From the NCBI RefSeq assembly GCF_016865255.1, contig NZ_CP033381.1, forward strand, positions 1 through 64,000: a stretch of 64,000 bases of DNA, read 5' to 3'. A model generated the notes under the pieces. It was not told the DNA's origin. It saw only the letters and a list, made by a program, of their open reading frames with translations, and searched no databases. The translations under genes and the position numbers were made by a program. The DNA comes from Methylomonas sp. LW13. Its GTDB lineage: Bacteria; Pseudomonadota; Gammaproteobacteria; Methylococcales; Methylomonadaceae. Shown piece after piece: positions 12,075 through 20,740 of the stretch (the stretch's first letter is position 1; each line of letters begins with the position of its first letter).

Positions 12075-12110
12075 TTACAGTTTTTGTAAAGTGTAATACA
12101 GTTTATGTAT
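12075..12110. promoter_or_regulatory. Tandem operator-like dyads upstream of xre
   Basis: Two 15-bp dyads of the same design are present: TTACAGTTTTTGTAA (12075-12089) and ATACAGTTTATGTAT (12096-12110). Each has 5-bp arms around a GTTTW centre, and the centres are 21 bp apart, two helical turns. They lie about 100-140 bp before the xre start, where autoregulatory sites of XRE repressors are usual. Assignment to this Xre is inference. Confidence 0.55.
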
Positions 12111-12212
12111 ATTGCAGTTCTATTATATTCTTGTATATATAAAATATCGTTGAAAAGTTGAATTTTTTTTATTATTCTCAAATAAAAATAAATTTTCATA
12201 TTCAGTTTAATT

Positions 12213-12635
12213 ATGAGTCCATTTTCTCAATGTTTAGTAGCGCTTCGTACACGTTATGGCATTCGTCAGGGCGAGCTTGCGGCTCTGGTTGGATATGAAC
12301 AGAGCTATATTTCTGCGCTTGAGGTAGGACTTAAAGGGCCGCCGACAGCAGAGCTTGTAGAGCGCATATGCGAAGGGCTGTCGCTTTCAGCTGAAGAAAA
12401 GCAAAGGCTACATGAGGCGCTGTGTGCATCTCAACGAAAATTCACAATTGATGTGGACGCCAGGGAAGACGTTTACTGGATGTTTAGAGATTTGAGGGAA
12501 CAGCTATCGGAGCTATCGGAGGTTCAAGTGCGCATGATTCGTGATGTTGTCCGTTTGAGAGATCCCCAGAACCGTCAGGTATTGAAACCAATACGTAGTG
12601 TTAAGCGTAACAGATTTAAGGAGGCCACCATGTAA
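12213..12635 (+). CDS. XRE-family HTH regulator of the transposition genes
   Basis: A 140-residue protein with a classic HTH_XRE domain in the first 70 residues (TRYGIRQGELAALVGYEQSY, then ISALEVGLKGPP). Tn7-like elements often carry an Xre regulator just before tnsA, where it limits transposition. Two dyads upstream suit autoregulation, and a further dyad (12782-12799) lies between it and the tns genes. Its last codons overlap a strong Shine-Dalgarno (12618-12624) followed by an ATG-TAA start-stop pair at 12630-12635. The gene is separated from the tnsA region by about 240 bp. Confidence 0.85.
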   Translation: MSPFSQCLVALRTRYGIRQGELAALVGYEQSYISALEVGLKGPPTAELVERICEGLSLSAEEKQRLHEALCASQRKFTIDVDAREDVYWMFRDLREQLSELSEVQVRMIRDVVRLRDPQNRQVLKPIRSVKRNRFKEATM

Positions 12636-12664
12636 GCGGGACAAACCTTGCGGCTTGCCCCGCT
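12635..12664 (+). terminator. Possible hairpin after xre
   Basis: AGCGGG (12635-12640) and CAA (12642-12644) pair with TTG (12655-12657) and CCCGCT (12659-12664) around a single A/C mismatch. There is no U-run after it, so an intrinsic terminator is doubtful; it could be an attenuation or RNA-stability element at the end of the xre transcript. Confidence 0.35.
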
Positions 12665-12781
12665 GTTTGGAAGCATCAAACGATACTGCCGGATTGGCGT
12701 CTTCAGTATCGCTATAACCTTCCACAGCGTCAAGCCGTTTCCATGATTGACCCAATTACCGCACGTTCATTTAATCGTGTA

Positions 12782-12799
12782 TAGGCATAATTTTGCCTA
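12782..12799. promoter_or_regulatory. Perfect dyad TAGGCA-N6-TGCCTA upstream of the tnsA region
   Basis: TAGGCATAATTTTGCCTA is a perfect 6-bp inverted repeat with a 6-bp AT spacer, 77 bp before the first tns reading frame. It resembles a repressor operator in size and position. It differs in sequence from the xre-proximal dyads, so the binding protein is unknown. Confidence 0.45.
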
Positions 12800-12875
12800 A
12801 AAATTGGTGTGTCATTACAGCAACTGACGATGTTGGGTTGAGCTTGCTCGGCACGCATCTGTGGAAGGAGCAGTC

Positions 12876-13103
12876 ATGTATAGACTAGCGCTAAATATCA
12901 TTACCTCATCATGCGGCATTGTTCGCGATAAATTTCTAAGCCACAAGAGTGTTCGGATGATCCCCTATAAGAGATTACTAGAACTCTTAGCTATTTATCT
13001 GTTTGATACATCCGCTGAAATTGTCCGAGATCTCGAACAACCAATAAGTCCATGTCTTTCCGAAAGCGCTACATTGCGCCGACATGCCCTGAAATTAGAT
13101 TAA
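12876..13103 (+). pseudogene. Truncated TnsA-like N-terminal fragment upstream of tnsA
   Basis: A 75-residue ORF with a very good Shine-Dalgarno (AAGGAG, 12865-12870) five bases before its ATG. It parallels the N-terminal part of the adjacent TnsA: IITSSCGIVRDKF versus VITPSGGIVRGKF, LLELLAIYLFD versus LLELEAIYLFE, and VRDLEQPI versus VRYREQPV. The first catalytic Glu is kept, but the ORF ends (RRHALKLD) just where TnsA has its catalytic Asp (RRYTPDFE), so nuclease activity is excluded. It is either a duplication relic or a short regulatory paralog. It ends 12 bp before tnsA and would be co-transcribed with it. Confidence 0.75.
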
Positions 13104-13115
13104 CGGAGACGAGTT

Positions 13116-13838
13116 ATGTCCTCGAATCTTTGGCAAGGGCGCTGGCGTGGTCGTCAACCTGACGGTGACGTCCATAAACGAGCTCGAAATGTCATTACCC
13201 CATCAGGTGGTATCGTTCGCGGTAAATTCCCCAGCCGCAAGAATGGGCGGATGGTCCACCACGAAGGATTGCTAGAACTCGAAGCGATTTATCTGTTCGA
13301 GGCATCTCCCAATATTGTCCGCTATCGTGAACAACCCGTAACCCTTCATTATCCCGATGGCGCTAAATTGCGCCGATATACCCCGGATTTCGAGCTGGTG
13401 TTGACCACCGGCGAAATCGTCCTCATCGAAGTCAAACCGGTCAGTAGCCTTGGTCATGACGATGTGCAGCACAAACTTAATTGTGTCGCTGAGCATATGC
13501 GCAGATCGAAAATGCCCTTCGTTATATTGACCGATGAAGTAATACGGCAAGAGCCACGCTTATCCAATCTTCGCTGGGTACTTCGTCAGGCGCCACGTAT
13601 TCGGCCATCGGCGGATGCCATGACGGTCGCCATCAATAAACTTCGCGACTGCCTTCCTGCATCGCTTGCAGAGGTTACAGCTTTAACAACGGACAGTAGC
13701 GTTGACCTTTACTGTTTGCTTTTGGCGGGATCTTTACGCTGTTCTCTGGACCAGCCTATCTCGGACGATACCCGAATTGAATTGAAATTGGAGGCAGACA
13801 ATGACTGGTTTTGCGTTGCGCAAGAATATGGTTTTTGA
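13116..13838 (+). CDS. tnsA: TnsA-like transposon endonuclease
   Basis: TnsA cuts the 5' ends of the element so that, together with TnsB, transposition is cut-and-paste. The 240-residue protein has a restriction-like core: Glu54 in GLLELEAIY, Asp91 in YTPDFEL and the ExK motif Glu105-Val-Lys107 in IVLIEVKP. These correspond to the Tn7 TnsA triad (E63, D114, K132). A GGAG ribosome site lies seven bases before the ATG. The 3' end overlaps tnsB by 38 bp, typical of a tightly coupled tns operon. Presence of tnsA separates this element from Tn5053-type elements, which lack it. Confidence 0.93.
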   Translation: MSSNLWQGRWRGRQPDGDVHKRARNVITPSGGIVRGKFPSRKNGRMVHHEGLLELEAIYLFEASPNIVRYREQPVTLHYPDGAKLRRYTPDFELVLTTGEIVLIEVKPVSSLGHDDVQHKLNCVAEHMRRSKMPFVILTDEVIRQEPRLSNLRWVLRQAPRIRPSADAMTVAINKLRDCLPASLAEVTALTTDSSVDLYCLLLAGSLRCSLDQPISDDTRIELKLEADNDWFCVAQEYGF

Positions 13839-15789
13839 TTGGAGAGGTATCGAGTACCGAATTGATCGGATTCAAGCGAATGGCGACTTGCTTTTGGAAT
13901 GCCCGACTGACGGTCATTTATCGGTGGTCTGTCGCGAGCGGCTTCTTACCGAATATAGGGATGGCAAAATATCCGCAACATTAGCCGAATCATCTTCAAG
14001 CGCCTCTTCGCCGCCTACGTTTTCCAGGCCGCTCGAAGATTTAGCTGAACACGTGAAGCAAAAAGTGGTTCGCCGAAAGCATTATCTCGAAAAGATTCTG
14101 GCTTATGGCGTTCCGGTTTTTACAAAGGATTATCTCAAACCGCTGATCAAACTGGCTGCCGCGGAAATTGCCGATGCAAGCCCGCCTAGCATAACCTCAC
14201 TTTATCGATGGTATAAGCGTTTTTCTGAACAAAGCGACGCGCGAGCCATTATTCCGAGAACTGATCGATGCGGACCTCGGACATTGCGGCAATCTGATCG
14301 CATTCTACAGTTGGCGGAAGAAGCGATGGCCGAAGTATTTAATCGTTCTCCCCAAGCGTCAGGCTATACACTCTATGAGCGCTTGTGTGGAAAGATCGAG
14401 CTTGAAAATCAGCGGCAACTGGGTGCTAAACCGCTCAAGGCACCGTCGCGACGCACCGTATATCGCATGCTTAAGCGAACCGATGCCTACGACCTAACGG
14501 TGTTAAAGGAGGGGAAGTCCGTTGCTGATCGCCGATTTAGAATTTCTAAGGTGGGGGTCAAAACGTATCGGATCTTGGAGCGTGTCGAAATTGACCATAC
14601 ACCGCTGGACTTATTCCTGATTGACGAACGGACATGGTTACCGTTGGGCAGACCGACACTGACTGTCGTGATTGATCACTACAGTCGGATGTTGCTTGGC
14701 TATTACTTGAGCTTTGAAAGTCCTTCCACTGCTGCTGTCATGGGCGCACTTCGCCATGCCATTCTGCCTAAAAAATTGGCGGAGCCAGTTATAGCCAATC
14801 TAAAAATCGTCAACAGCTGGCCTTGTTACGGCATACCCGAAAAAATGGTACTCGATAATGGTTTCGAGTTTCATAGCAACGATCTTGATAGCGTTGGGTT
14901 CGATTTAGGAAGCCATATTCAATTCTGTCCAAAACATTCCCCTTGGTACAAAGGTGTGGTTGAACGCTATCTCGGCACCATTAATTGCAGTTTTGTCCAT
15001 CAGTTGCCGGGTACTAGTTTTTCGAGATTCTATCAAAGGGGGGATTACGACCCACAAAAGGCGGCCTTATTAACCTTTGCAGAATTCAAACAGGTTTTTG
15101 AGAAATGGGTGGTCGATATCTATGCTCAGGACTTACACCGAGGTATTGGTACCACGCCTATGGTACGTTGGCAGGAAAGCATGACACATCATCAGCCGAT
15201 ACTTCCCAATGATCTGCAGACTTTTCAGTGTCACATCGGGAAAGTCTATTCCCGATCATTGCGTCATGATGGCATTTTATTGAATTGGCTGTATTACCGT
15301 AGCGACGAACTCGCGCCCATCATGCGTCGTTATGGTGAAGGCGTTAAGGTTAGGGTAGTACACGACCCCGAAGATCTGGGTGAAATCTATGTTTGGGGAC
15401 CTGACGATGCCGAGCCTATCACCGTAAAGGCAGTCGAGTACGACTATGCAAAAGGCCTTACGGCAACGCAAAACAAATTTATCCGTCTGAGGCTGAATGA
15501 ACAAGGTGAGGCGGCTGTCGACAAAGTGGCATTACGCCAGGCTAAACAAGATTTGGCACAGGCTGTAGAAGACTTGATGATCAGTCGTAAGCTTAAGGAT
15601 AGACGTCGAAGTGGCGCTTTGCGGGGGATCAGCAGCAGTAAACCGAACGGGTCCGATCTGAATACTGTCACTAAACCCGACGTTATAAAGGTTACCAAGC
15701 CGAAAAATACCAAGGTGTCTATAGCGGGTGATCAGGGTCAAGAACAGACGGCGATGGAAATCATCGCCTCCTTTCAAATGAAACGCTGA
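13801..15789 (+). CDS. tnsB: TnsB/TniA-like DDE transposase
   Basis: This is the RNase H-fold integrase that binds the end repeats and joins 3' ends to the target. The 662-residue protein has HTH-like segments in the N-terminal third and the DDE triad at Asp265 (RVEIDHTPLD), Asp352 (VLDNGFEF) and Glu388 (GVVERYLGTIN). GGAGG (13790-13794) precedes the ATG at 13801 by six bases, which decides for this start over an internal Met at 13828 that lacks a ribosome site. The acidic/basic C-terminal tail probably contacts TnsC, as in Tn7. Its presumed binding sites are the GTGNCA...GTGAAAA repeats at both element ends. Confidence 0.95.
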   Translation: MTGFALRKNMVFDWRGIEYRIDRIQANGDLLLECPTDGHLSVVCRERLLTEYRDGKISATLAESSSSASSPPTFSRPLEDLAEHVKQKVVRRKHYLEKILAYGVPVFTKDYLKPLIKLAAAEIADASPPSITSLYRWYKRFSEQSDARAIIPRTDRCGPRTLRQSDRILQLAEEAMAEVFNRSPQASGYTLYERLCGKIELENQRQLGAKPLKAPSRRTVYRMLKRTDAYDLTVLKEGKSVADRRFRISKVGVKTYRILERVEIDHTPLDLFLIDERTWLPLGRPTLTVVIDHYSRMLLGYYLSFESPSTAAVMGALRHAILPKKLAEPVIANLKIVNSWPCYGIPEKMVLDNGFEFHSNDLDSVGFDLGSHIQFCPKHSPWYKGVVERYLGTINCSFVHQLPGTSFSRFYQRGDYDPQKAALLTFAEFKQVFEKWVVDIYAQDLHRGIGTTPMVRWQESMTHHQPILPNDLQTFQCHIGKVYSRSLRHDGILLNWLYYRSDELAPIMRRYGEGVKVRVVHDPEDLGEIYVWGPDDAEPITVKAVEYDYAKGLTATQNKFIRLRLNEQGEAAVDKVALRQAKQDLAQAVEDLMISRKLKDRRRSGALRGISSSKPNGSDLNTVTKPDVIKVTKPKNTKVSIAGDQGQEQTAMEIIASFQMKR

Positions 15790-15802
15790 CAGGGAGGTCG
15801 CG

Positions 15803-16777
15803 ATGAATTTCAAAGAGATTTTCGATGCATTGCAGCGTTTCGATGAAGAGTACATTCCCTTCCCGCCTTTTGTTGTTGCAGTCGATGCCGTCAAAGCAAA
15901 CATCGCGCTGTTTCGAGAGACGGGGATTGCACATCATCTGCTTTTACTGGGAGAAAGTGGCACGGGTAAGAGCAGTCTCTGCCGGTGGGTAGAACAACAA
16001 TATCCTCGCTTCAAGTTGCCAGATCGGGATGTTACGCCAGTATTGATCGTATCGGTGCCACCGGCGGCCACCATTGCCAGTATGGCGTCCGCGCTGCTCG
16101 AGAAATTGGGTGATCCGGCGGCGGCTTCCGGCACTGTGTCGGCAAAAACCGCTCGGGTGATTACGCTATGCCGCGCCTGTCGGGTAGAAATGATTTTGTT
16201 CGACGAAGCCCAGCATATCCATGATCGCGGGAAATCAACTACGCATTATTTGGTGGGCGACTGGCTTAAATCATTGATAGACCAGACGGGGGTACCGACG
16301 GTGTTTCTAGGTCTGCCTCGCCTGGAAAAACTGTTACAGGTTAACGAGCAATTACGCCGACGTTTTTCCCGACGTATTCGTTTGGCCTTGGGACAAAGTG
16401 ATAAGGACACTATCCACGCTGAATGTTTGCAGTTATTCCGTTCGCTGGGTTCTTGTTTGCCGCTTCCTCTGCACTGCGGCTCTTGTGGCTGGGACGAACT
16501 GGGTATGCGCCTCTATTACGCCAGTGATGGCCGTGTGGCCTATATCAAAAAGCTGTTAGCCACATCGTTGAGGATCGCACTGGAAACAGAAATAAACGAG
16601 ATTGGACCGTCCCTATTGGAGCAAGCCTTTACCGAGGAAATATGGTGGGAAGGTGTGGGCAAGCTAAATCCGTTCAATCCGGGATTCGAATTTCGCCGTC
16701 TGGCTCGAGGAAACGAACCGTTTGAGTGCGGCAGTTTCGGCAATAGCCGCAGGTCTGGTCTGGAGCCGGTATGCTGA
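15803..16777 (+). CDS. tnsC: TnsC/TniB-like AAA+ transposition regulator
   Basis: TnsC polymerises on target DNA with ATP, linking the target selector (TniQ/TnsD) to the transposase. The 324-residue protein has Walker A GESGTGKS (50-57), Walker B ILFDEAQH (131-138) and arginine-rich sensor segments around RRRFSRRIRL. Size and motifs are closer to TniB than to the 555-residue Tn7 TnsC. A GGGAGG ribosome site precedes the ATG 13 bp after the tnsB stop, and its own stop overlaps the start of the next gene by 7 bp. Confidence 0.93.
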   Translation: MNFKEIFDALQRFDEEYIPFPPFVVAVDAVKANIALFRETGIAHHLLLLGESGTGKSSLCRWVEQQYPRFKLPDRDVTPVLIVSVPPAATIASMASALLEKLGDPAAASGTVSAKTARVITLCRACRVEMILFDEAQHIHDRGKSTTHYLVGDWLKSLIDQTGVPTVFLGLPRLEKLLQVNEQLRRRFSRRIRLALGQSDKDTIHAECLQLFRSLGSCLPLPLHCGSCGWDELGMRLYYASDGRVAYIKKLLATSLRIALETEINEIGPSLLEQAFTEEIWWEGVGKLNPFNPGFEFRRLARGNEPFECGSFGNSRRSGLEPVC

Positions 16778-18159
16778 TTCCGCATAGCCAGTATCCGGTG
16801 CGCCAAACAATGGAAAAGGGGGAAAGTCTAGCGGGTTATTTATATCGTTTTCAGGGTGGCAACGGGCATCGAATCACTCGGCGCTTAGCGCATACCTTAG
16901 GCGCTTTGTATCGCGGAACGGCAACTGATGCTACACCAGCGGCTTTTGATACCTTACAAACGTTGCTGGGGACTTCAACCGAACTTGATCGGACCTGGTG
17001 GCTGCGCAAACGGCGTTTACCGAAATGCTCGAATGGGCATGAGAATAGCAGGCCGGGAATAGATATCGTCCCGGTACGTTTTTGTGTTCTCTGCCTAAGC
17101 GAATGCAGTTTTCATTTTGCCCTTTGGGAATTGCCGCAGATTGCGGCATGCCCCGTTCATCAGATCCGATTGTATGAGCACTGCGCTCTTTGCGGCAAAA
17201 CTTTTTCCTGGTCCGAATTAATGCCGGATTGGTTTTGTGCCTGTGGTCAGTCGATTATCAATGCACCCATTACACTTGCCAGTCGCAATCAGTTGCTATT
17301 TGCCCAGCTCTTAGCGGGATCGGAAGATGTTGACCTGCCCAGTCGTTTCAACAACTGTGATGAATCGTCAATTTCGAAAGGTTATACGCTCAGTGAAGTT
17401 TACGCAGGTCTCGAATGGGGCAGTCGGTTGCGTAAAGCGTTATGTCGTGACGGTCATCGATCCCGCAAGCCGATTCAGAGCAAGTGGAGTCACAGACCTT
17501 ACTGGTCTGACGACTGGATTGTCGTGCTTATAATGGCGTCGCCTGACGAATTAAGACATCGGATACTGAGAATACTTGCCAGACGATTCAGAGGGCATAA
17601 AGACTTGCTCTGTTCCGTGTCGAAATTAGATTGGTTGTATCGGATGATGCTATTTGTCGACACCGGCAGCTATGGATACTTCCAGATGAAAATTCAGGTG
17701 GTAGTGGCGCAAATGCTGGCCGACTACCAACTGAAATTGCCGATCTCGTCGGCGGTGTTTTATAACCCCTGGATTTCGCCAACACGGCGACGCGAAAAAC
17801 AATCAGCGTTGATGCACTGGTGGGCAAATTTATCCAAACATATTGGCGACCTCGATCCCGAAATGCTTCGCTATCAACAAACAACAGTTATACCGCCCGT
17901 CAAATACGGTAAGCGGGAATACGAGTTGGAGTTGGTGGACATCCTAAATCGCCTGTCGAGTGAGGCATTCCAGCACGCTGATTTAGCGGATTGTCGAGCG
18001 CTCATCTATTGGTGGCGGATACCGAAAGAATTGCGTGAGCTAAGCGATCCTAGCGATGTTTTACCAAAGCTCGGATTACACCTGACGGGAATACCCGATT
18101 ATGAGCTGTACTTCGTCGGATCCCTGGTTCGACTGGCATGTCAGGAAAAACCAGCATGA
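16771..18159 (+). CDS. tniQ: TniQ/TnsD-family target selector 1
   Basis: TniQ-family proteins recruit TnsC to the target. The 462-residue protein begins with the typical TniQ segment (KGESLAGYLYRFQGGNGH) and carries zinc-finger cysteines in FCVLCLSEC and in CPVHQIRLYEHCALCGKTF, followed by CACGQ. The C-terminal 250 residues are basic and TniQ/TnsD-like, with no obvious added HTH. It overlaps tnsC by 7 bp and its own stop overlaps the next tniQ start (ATGA). With an intact reading frame it is the only complete target selector left in this element. Confidence 0.88.
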   Translation: MLIPHSQYPVRQTMEKGESLAGYLYRFQGGNGHRITRRLAHTLGALYRGTATDATPAAFDTLQTLLGTSTELDRTWWLRKRRLPKCSNGHENSRPGIDIVPVRFCVLCLSECSFHFALWELPQIAACPVHQIRLYEHCALCGKTFSWSELMPDWFCACGQSIINAPITLASRNQLLFAQLLAGSEDVDLPSRFNNCDESSISKGYTLSEVYAGLEWGSRLRKALCRDGHRSRKPIQSKWSHRPYWSDDWIVVLIMASPDELRHRILRILARRFRGHKDLLCSVSKLDWLYRMMLFVDTGSYGYFQMKIQVVVAQMLADYQLKLPISSAVFYNPWISPTRRREKQSALMHWWANLSKHIGDLDPEMLRYQQTTVIPPVKYGKREYELELVDILNRLSSEAFQHADLADCRALIYWWRIPKELRELSDPSDVLPKLGLHLTGIPDYELYFVGSLVRLACQEKPA

Positions 18160-20000
18160 TTGCCGTGAACGATTATTGTGCTTTACCTGTGCGTCCGCGT
18201 CCGATCAATGGCGAGGCTACCCTGGGTTTTTTGATGCGCGTTGCACGGGCAAACGGTTACGAATCGCTGCGGCAGTTAGGCAACACATTTCGAAACTTTG
18301 AAGGCCTATGCCAAGCGCTTGGCTTATCCGCTGAGGAAAGACAGGCATTGTTTGGACCCCATCCAAGTTTTTGGGGACCAAGCGCATTGTCGAATGGGCT
18401 GACTGCCATCGACTTTAACCATAGTCAAATGCGCTGGTGTCCGCTCTGCCTTCGCGAGTCGGCACATCTAAGGGGTCCATGGCTGCTGAAAATCAGCTGT
18501 ATTTGCAACCGGCATTCAATCCGTTTACATGAGCGATGCCCAAGTTGCGGCAGTACTCAGCGGCTAGAACGGGTTTAACTTGAACAATGCGCTTGTGGAG
18601 CGCGGCTTGCCGATGCCCGAGGTACCGATCGGGTCGATGAGCCACTGCTTTCACTAAGCCGTGCTATTCAGGCGGCAATGAAAGGCAAGTCGGCATTGGC
18701 GGGTTTTCCTGCCATGTCACTGCCGGAATGGATTCGATTGATTGGTTATCTAGGGCAGTACTCGGAATCCTTCCAACCCGCCAAACCGGGGAAGATTGCG
18801 AATTTACACCAACTGGATACTGCAACCACGCTGATGCTGCAAGTGAGTCGGCTATTGGATGGCTGGCCGGAAAACTTTCACGCCCTATTGAGCACTCTAC
18901 ATCAGCAAGCAGACAGTCAATCCAGTATTCGGAGGACTTTCGGGTCATTCTATAGGACTTTATACACGGACTTGTCCGGTGAATGTTTTCAATTCCTGCG
19001 CGACGCATTCGAGGGCTATTTGCACGAGCATTGGTCAGGGATAGTCAATAAACGCCACCGAGCGTTTAAGCTAGAGACGATTGCCAGACATCCCCGCGTG
19101 ACCTTGAAACAAGCCGCCAAAAAAGCCGGCGTGGCACCGTCAACTGTTCGACATTTCATTCGAGCCAAGGTGATCGCTGGGAATCAGATTGAATTGCCGT
19201 CCGGTCGAAAGATGCGTTCAGTCGATGAACAGAGCTTTGCTGAAATAGCGATTCTGGCAAAGGGATGTGTCACGCTTGATCAAGCTGCCAAACAACTGGT
19301 GTTACCGAAGAGCCGGGTCAGAGAATTAATAGCGGATGGCGTCTTAAAGCCGTTGGTCTCAAGAATGCACGGCAATGCCACCGCTTGGCTAATTCCGAAG
19401 CAGCAAGTGCAAGCATTGTTTTTCACCGGCACAGAAGTGATGCATTCGCCACCGACAATAAACGTCAGATATATATTGAAATATTGGCATCTGCGCGAAG
19501 GGGAATTCATCGCACTGGTTCGTGCGCTTTTGGGTAACCAATTAAAACCAGTGGGCAAGCTGAATGAGTCAGTGCCATTGGGAAACATCCAGCTTGATGA
19601 GCAACAAACTTGGCAGTGGCTGGCGGAAATGCGCTACGCCGACGGTGCCAGTGTTTCTGTCGACCAGGCAGCGAAGAGACTAGGCTTGAAACAACAAGTG
19701 GTATACGACTTGGTAAGGCTGAGGTTACTGACGACTATCCAAGATCATCTTCCTGGTCGGCGAGTCACGCAAGTAAGCCTCGACGATTTTCAAGCCACCT
19801 ATGTATCTTTGGCTGAATATGCCAAGTCAGAAAAACGGGCGCCGCGATGCCTGCTACAAGCATTGCAAGTAAAGCCGGTTTCGGGGCCTATGATCGATGG
19901 TAGCCGGCAATATTTTTTTCGTCGGTCTGACCTATATGGTGAATTGAGTGGCAATGGAGCCAGTTTGATTGCCCCGTCCTCCCCAAATGAAATGGAGTAG
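18156..20000 (+). pseudogene. TniQ/TnsD-family target selector 2, interrupted by an in-frame TAA
   Basis: The frame from ATG 18156 (overlapping the previous stop) through 20000 encodes one TniQ protein of about 614 residues, except that codon 141 is TAA (18576-18578). The stop falls inside the zinc finger, between RCPSCGSTQRLERV and LEQCACGARLADA. Downstream, the same frame contains three HTH-like segments (VTLKQAAKKAGVAPSTVRHF, VTLDQAAKQLVLPKSRVREL, VSVDQAAKRLGLKQQVVYDL), good candidates for sequence-specific recognition of an attachment site. The second half could restart at ATG 18678. A recent nonsense mutation fits best, since both halves are otherwise open; a sequencing error is possible. 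Confidence 0.8.
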
Positions 20001-20007
20001 AAACCCT

Positions 20008-20250
20008 ATGATGCCATGTAATCTTTGCAGTCCAGCCGATGAAAACGGTATACATCAGCCCTTTGGTTCAGAGGGTCAAATGCTTCTGGGTTTAAAACAG
20101 CGTGGTAAAACGAAATACTTACCAGATGGAATGAGTTATCAACGGACATACGTTTGTCAGGATTGTGGCGCCGAATGGAAAATGATCGGTAAGCTAGGCC
20201 CAAATCCAAGTTACAAAGATATACCCATACTTGAAATCGTCAGGCGCTGA
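20008..20250 (+). CDS. Small zinc-ribbon protein
   Basis: An 80-residue protein with two Cys pairs, CNLC near the N-terminus and CQDC in TYVCQDCGAEWKMIG, forming a probable zinc ribbon. I choose ATG 20008 because a GGAG lies about 12 bases upstream and the first Cys pair follows at once; an in-frame ATG at 19969 would overlap tniQ2. It directly follows the tniQ genes and may belong to the transposition operon, but I do not recognise the family. Confidence 0.65.
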   Translation: MMPCNLCSPADENGIHQPFGSEGQMLLGLKQRGKTKYLPDGMSYQRTYVCQDCGAEWKMIGKLGPNPSYKDIPILEIVRR

Positions 20251-20740
20251 GCAGGAGAAACGCCAGAGAAAAATCATGGTATTTTTGCAGGGCCTGCCGA
20301 GTTAGCTTACTTGCACCGCCATGGCGATAACGCGATGTATGCAACGACGATAAAGTATATCGAAGGATGGTAGGCTGGCAGAACGTGACTGCTGGGAACA
20401 AACAAACATCACTAACATGGAAAAAAGGTGGCAAGTCCATCGGGGGGTTGAATAGTATTCATCAACCGGCAAACTGTAACGTATTACACTCTTTCTGCAA
20501 CGACAATCGAGCTTCTAACTTGAAAAAATTGACGCCGCTGTTATTCAAAACACGGCAAATCTTTGACATTCTTATGAGCATTTGCGGTTCCTAATGTACG
20601 CCGAACAATTCCTTGATGTATCAATAATCCCCAAAACAAGCGGATAAAACGAATCTTAATACCTCAGAAAAGACGGTTGTGCGTACATTAGGAACTTTTA
20701 GTATTGGAATTTATCTTAACGAGCCTTGGCATAATCCATT
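20251..20740. other. Intergenic region with MITE-like inverted repeat
   Basis: No supported gene. The frame of the zinc-ribbon gene stays open after its stop for 40 codons (ending ...TTIKYIEGW at 20373) but lacks a start with a ribosome site. A perfect 15-bp inverted repeat marks 20587-20695. Otherwise nothing recognised. Confidence 0.5.
20587..20695. repeat. 109-bp unit bounded by perfect 15-bp inverted repeats
   Basis: GTTCCTAATGTACGC at 20587-20601 and GCGTACATTAGGAAC at 20681-20695 are exact reverse complements. The unit is too short for a transposase. No flanking duplication is obvious, so it may be a non-autonomous element, a deletion remnant of an insertion sequence, or a long-range hairpin upstream of selO. 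Confidence 0.6.

Larger units (their letters stand above)
11001..12212. other. 1.2-kb non-coding region with IS relic, inverted repeats and xre control region
   Basis: No intact gene is supported here. From left to right: a small hairpin (11033-11048) after the NACHT gene, an imperfect inverted-repeat pair (11232-11252 and 11473-11493), a further hairpin of the same GGTAGG/CCTACC type (11551-11583), a 3' fragment of an IS21-type istB (11752-11895), then very AT-rich DNA from about 11950 that leads into xre and holds two operator-like dyads (12075-12110). The mix suggests scarring by one or more past insertions. Confidence 0.6.

Noticed and set aside
20251-20373. A 40-codon frame following the zinc-ribbon gene, possibly a readthrough extension
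   Set aside because: It lacks a start with ribosome site and any recognised motif, and readthrough of the TGA has no support.
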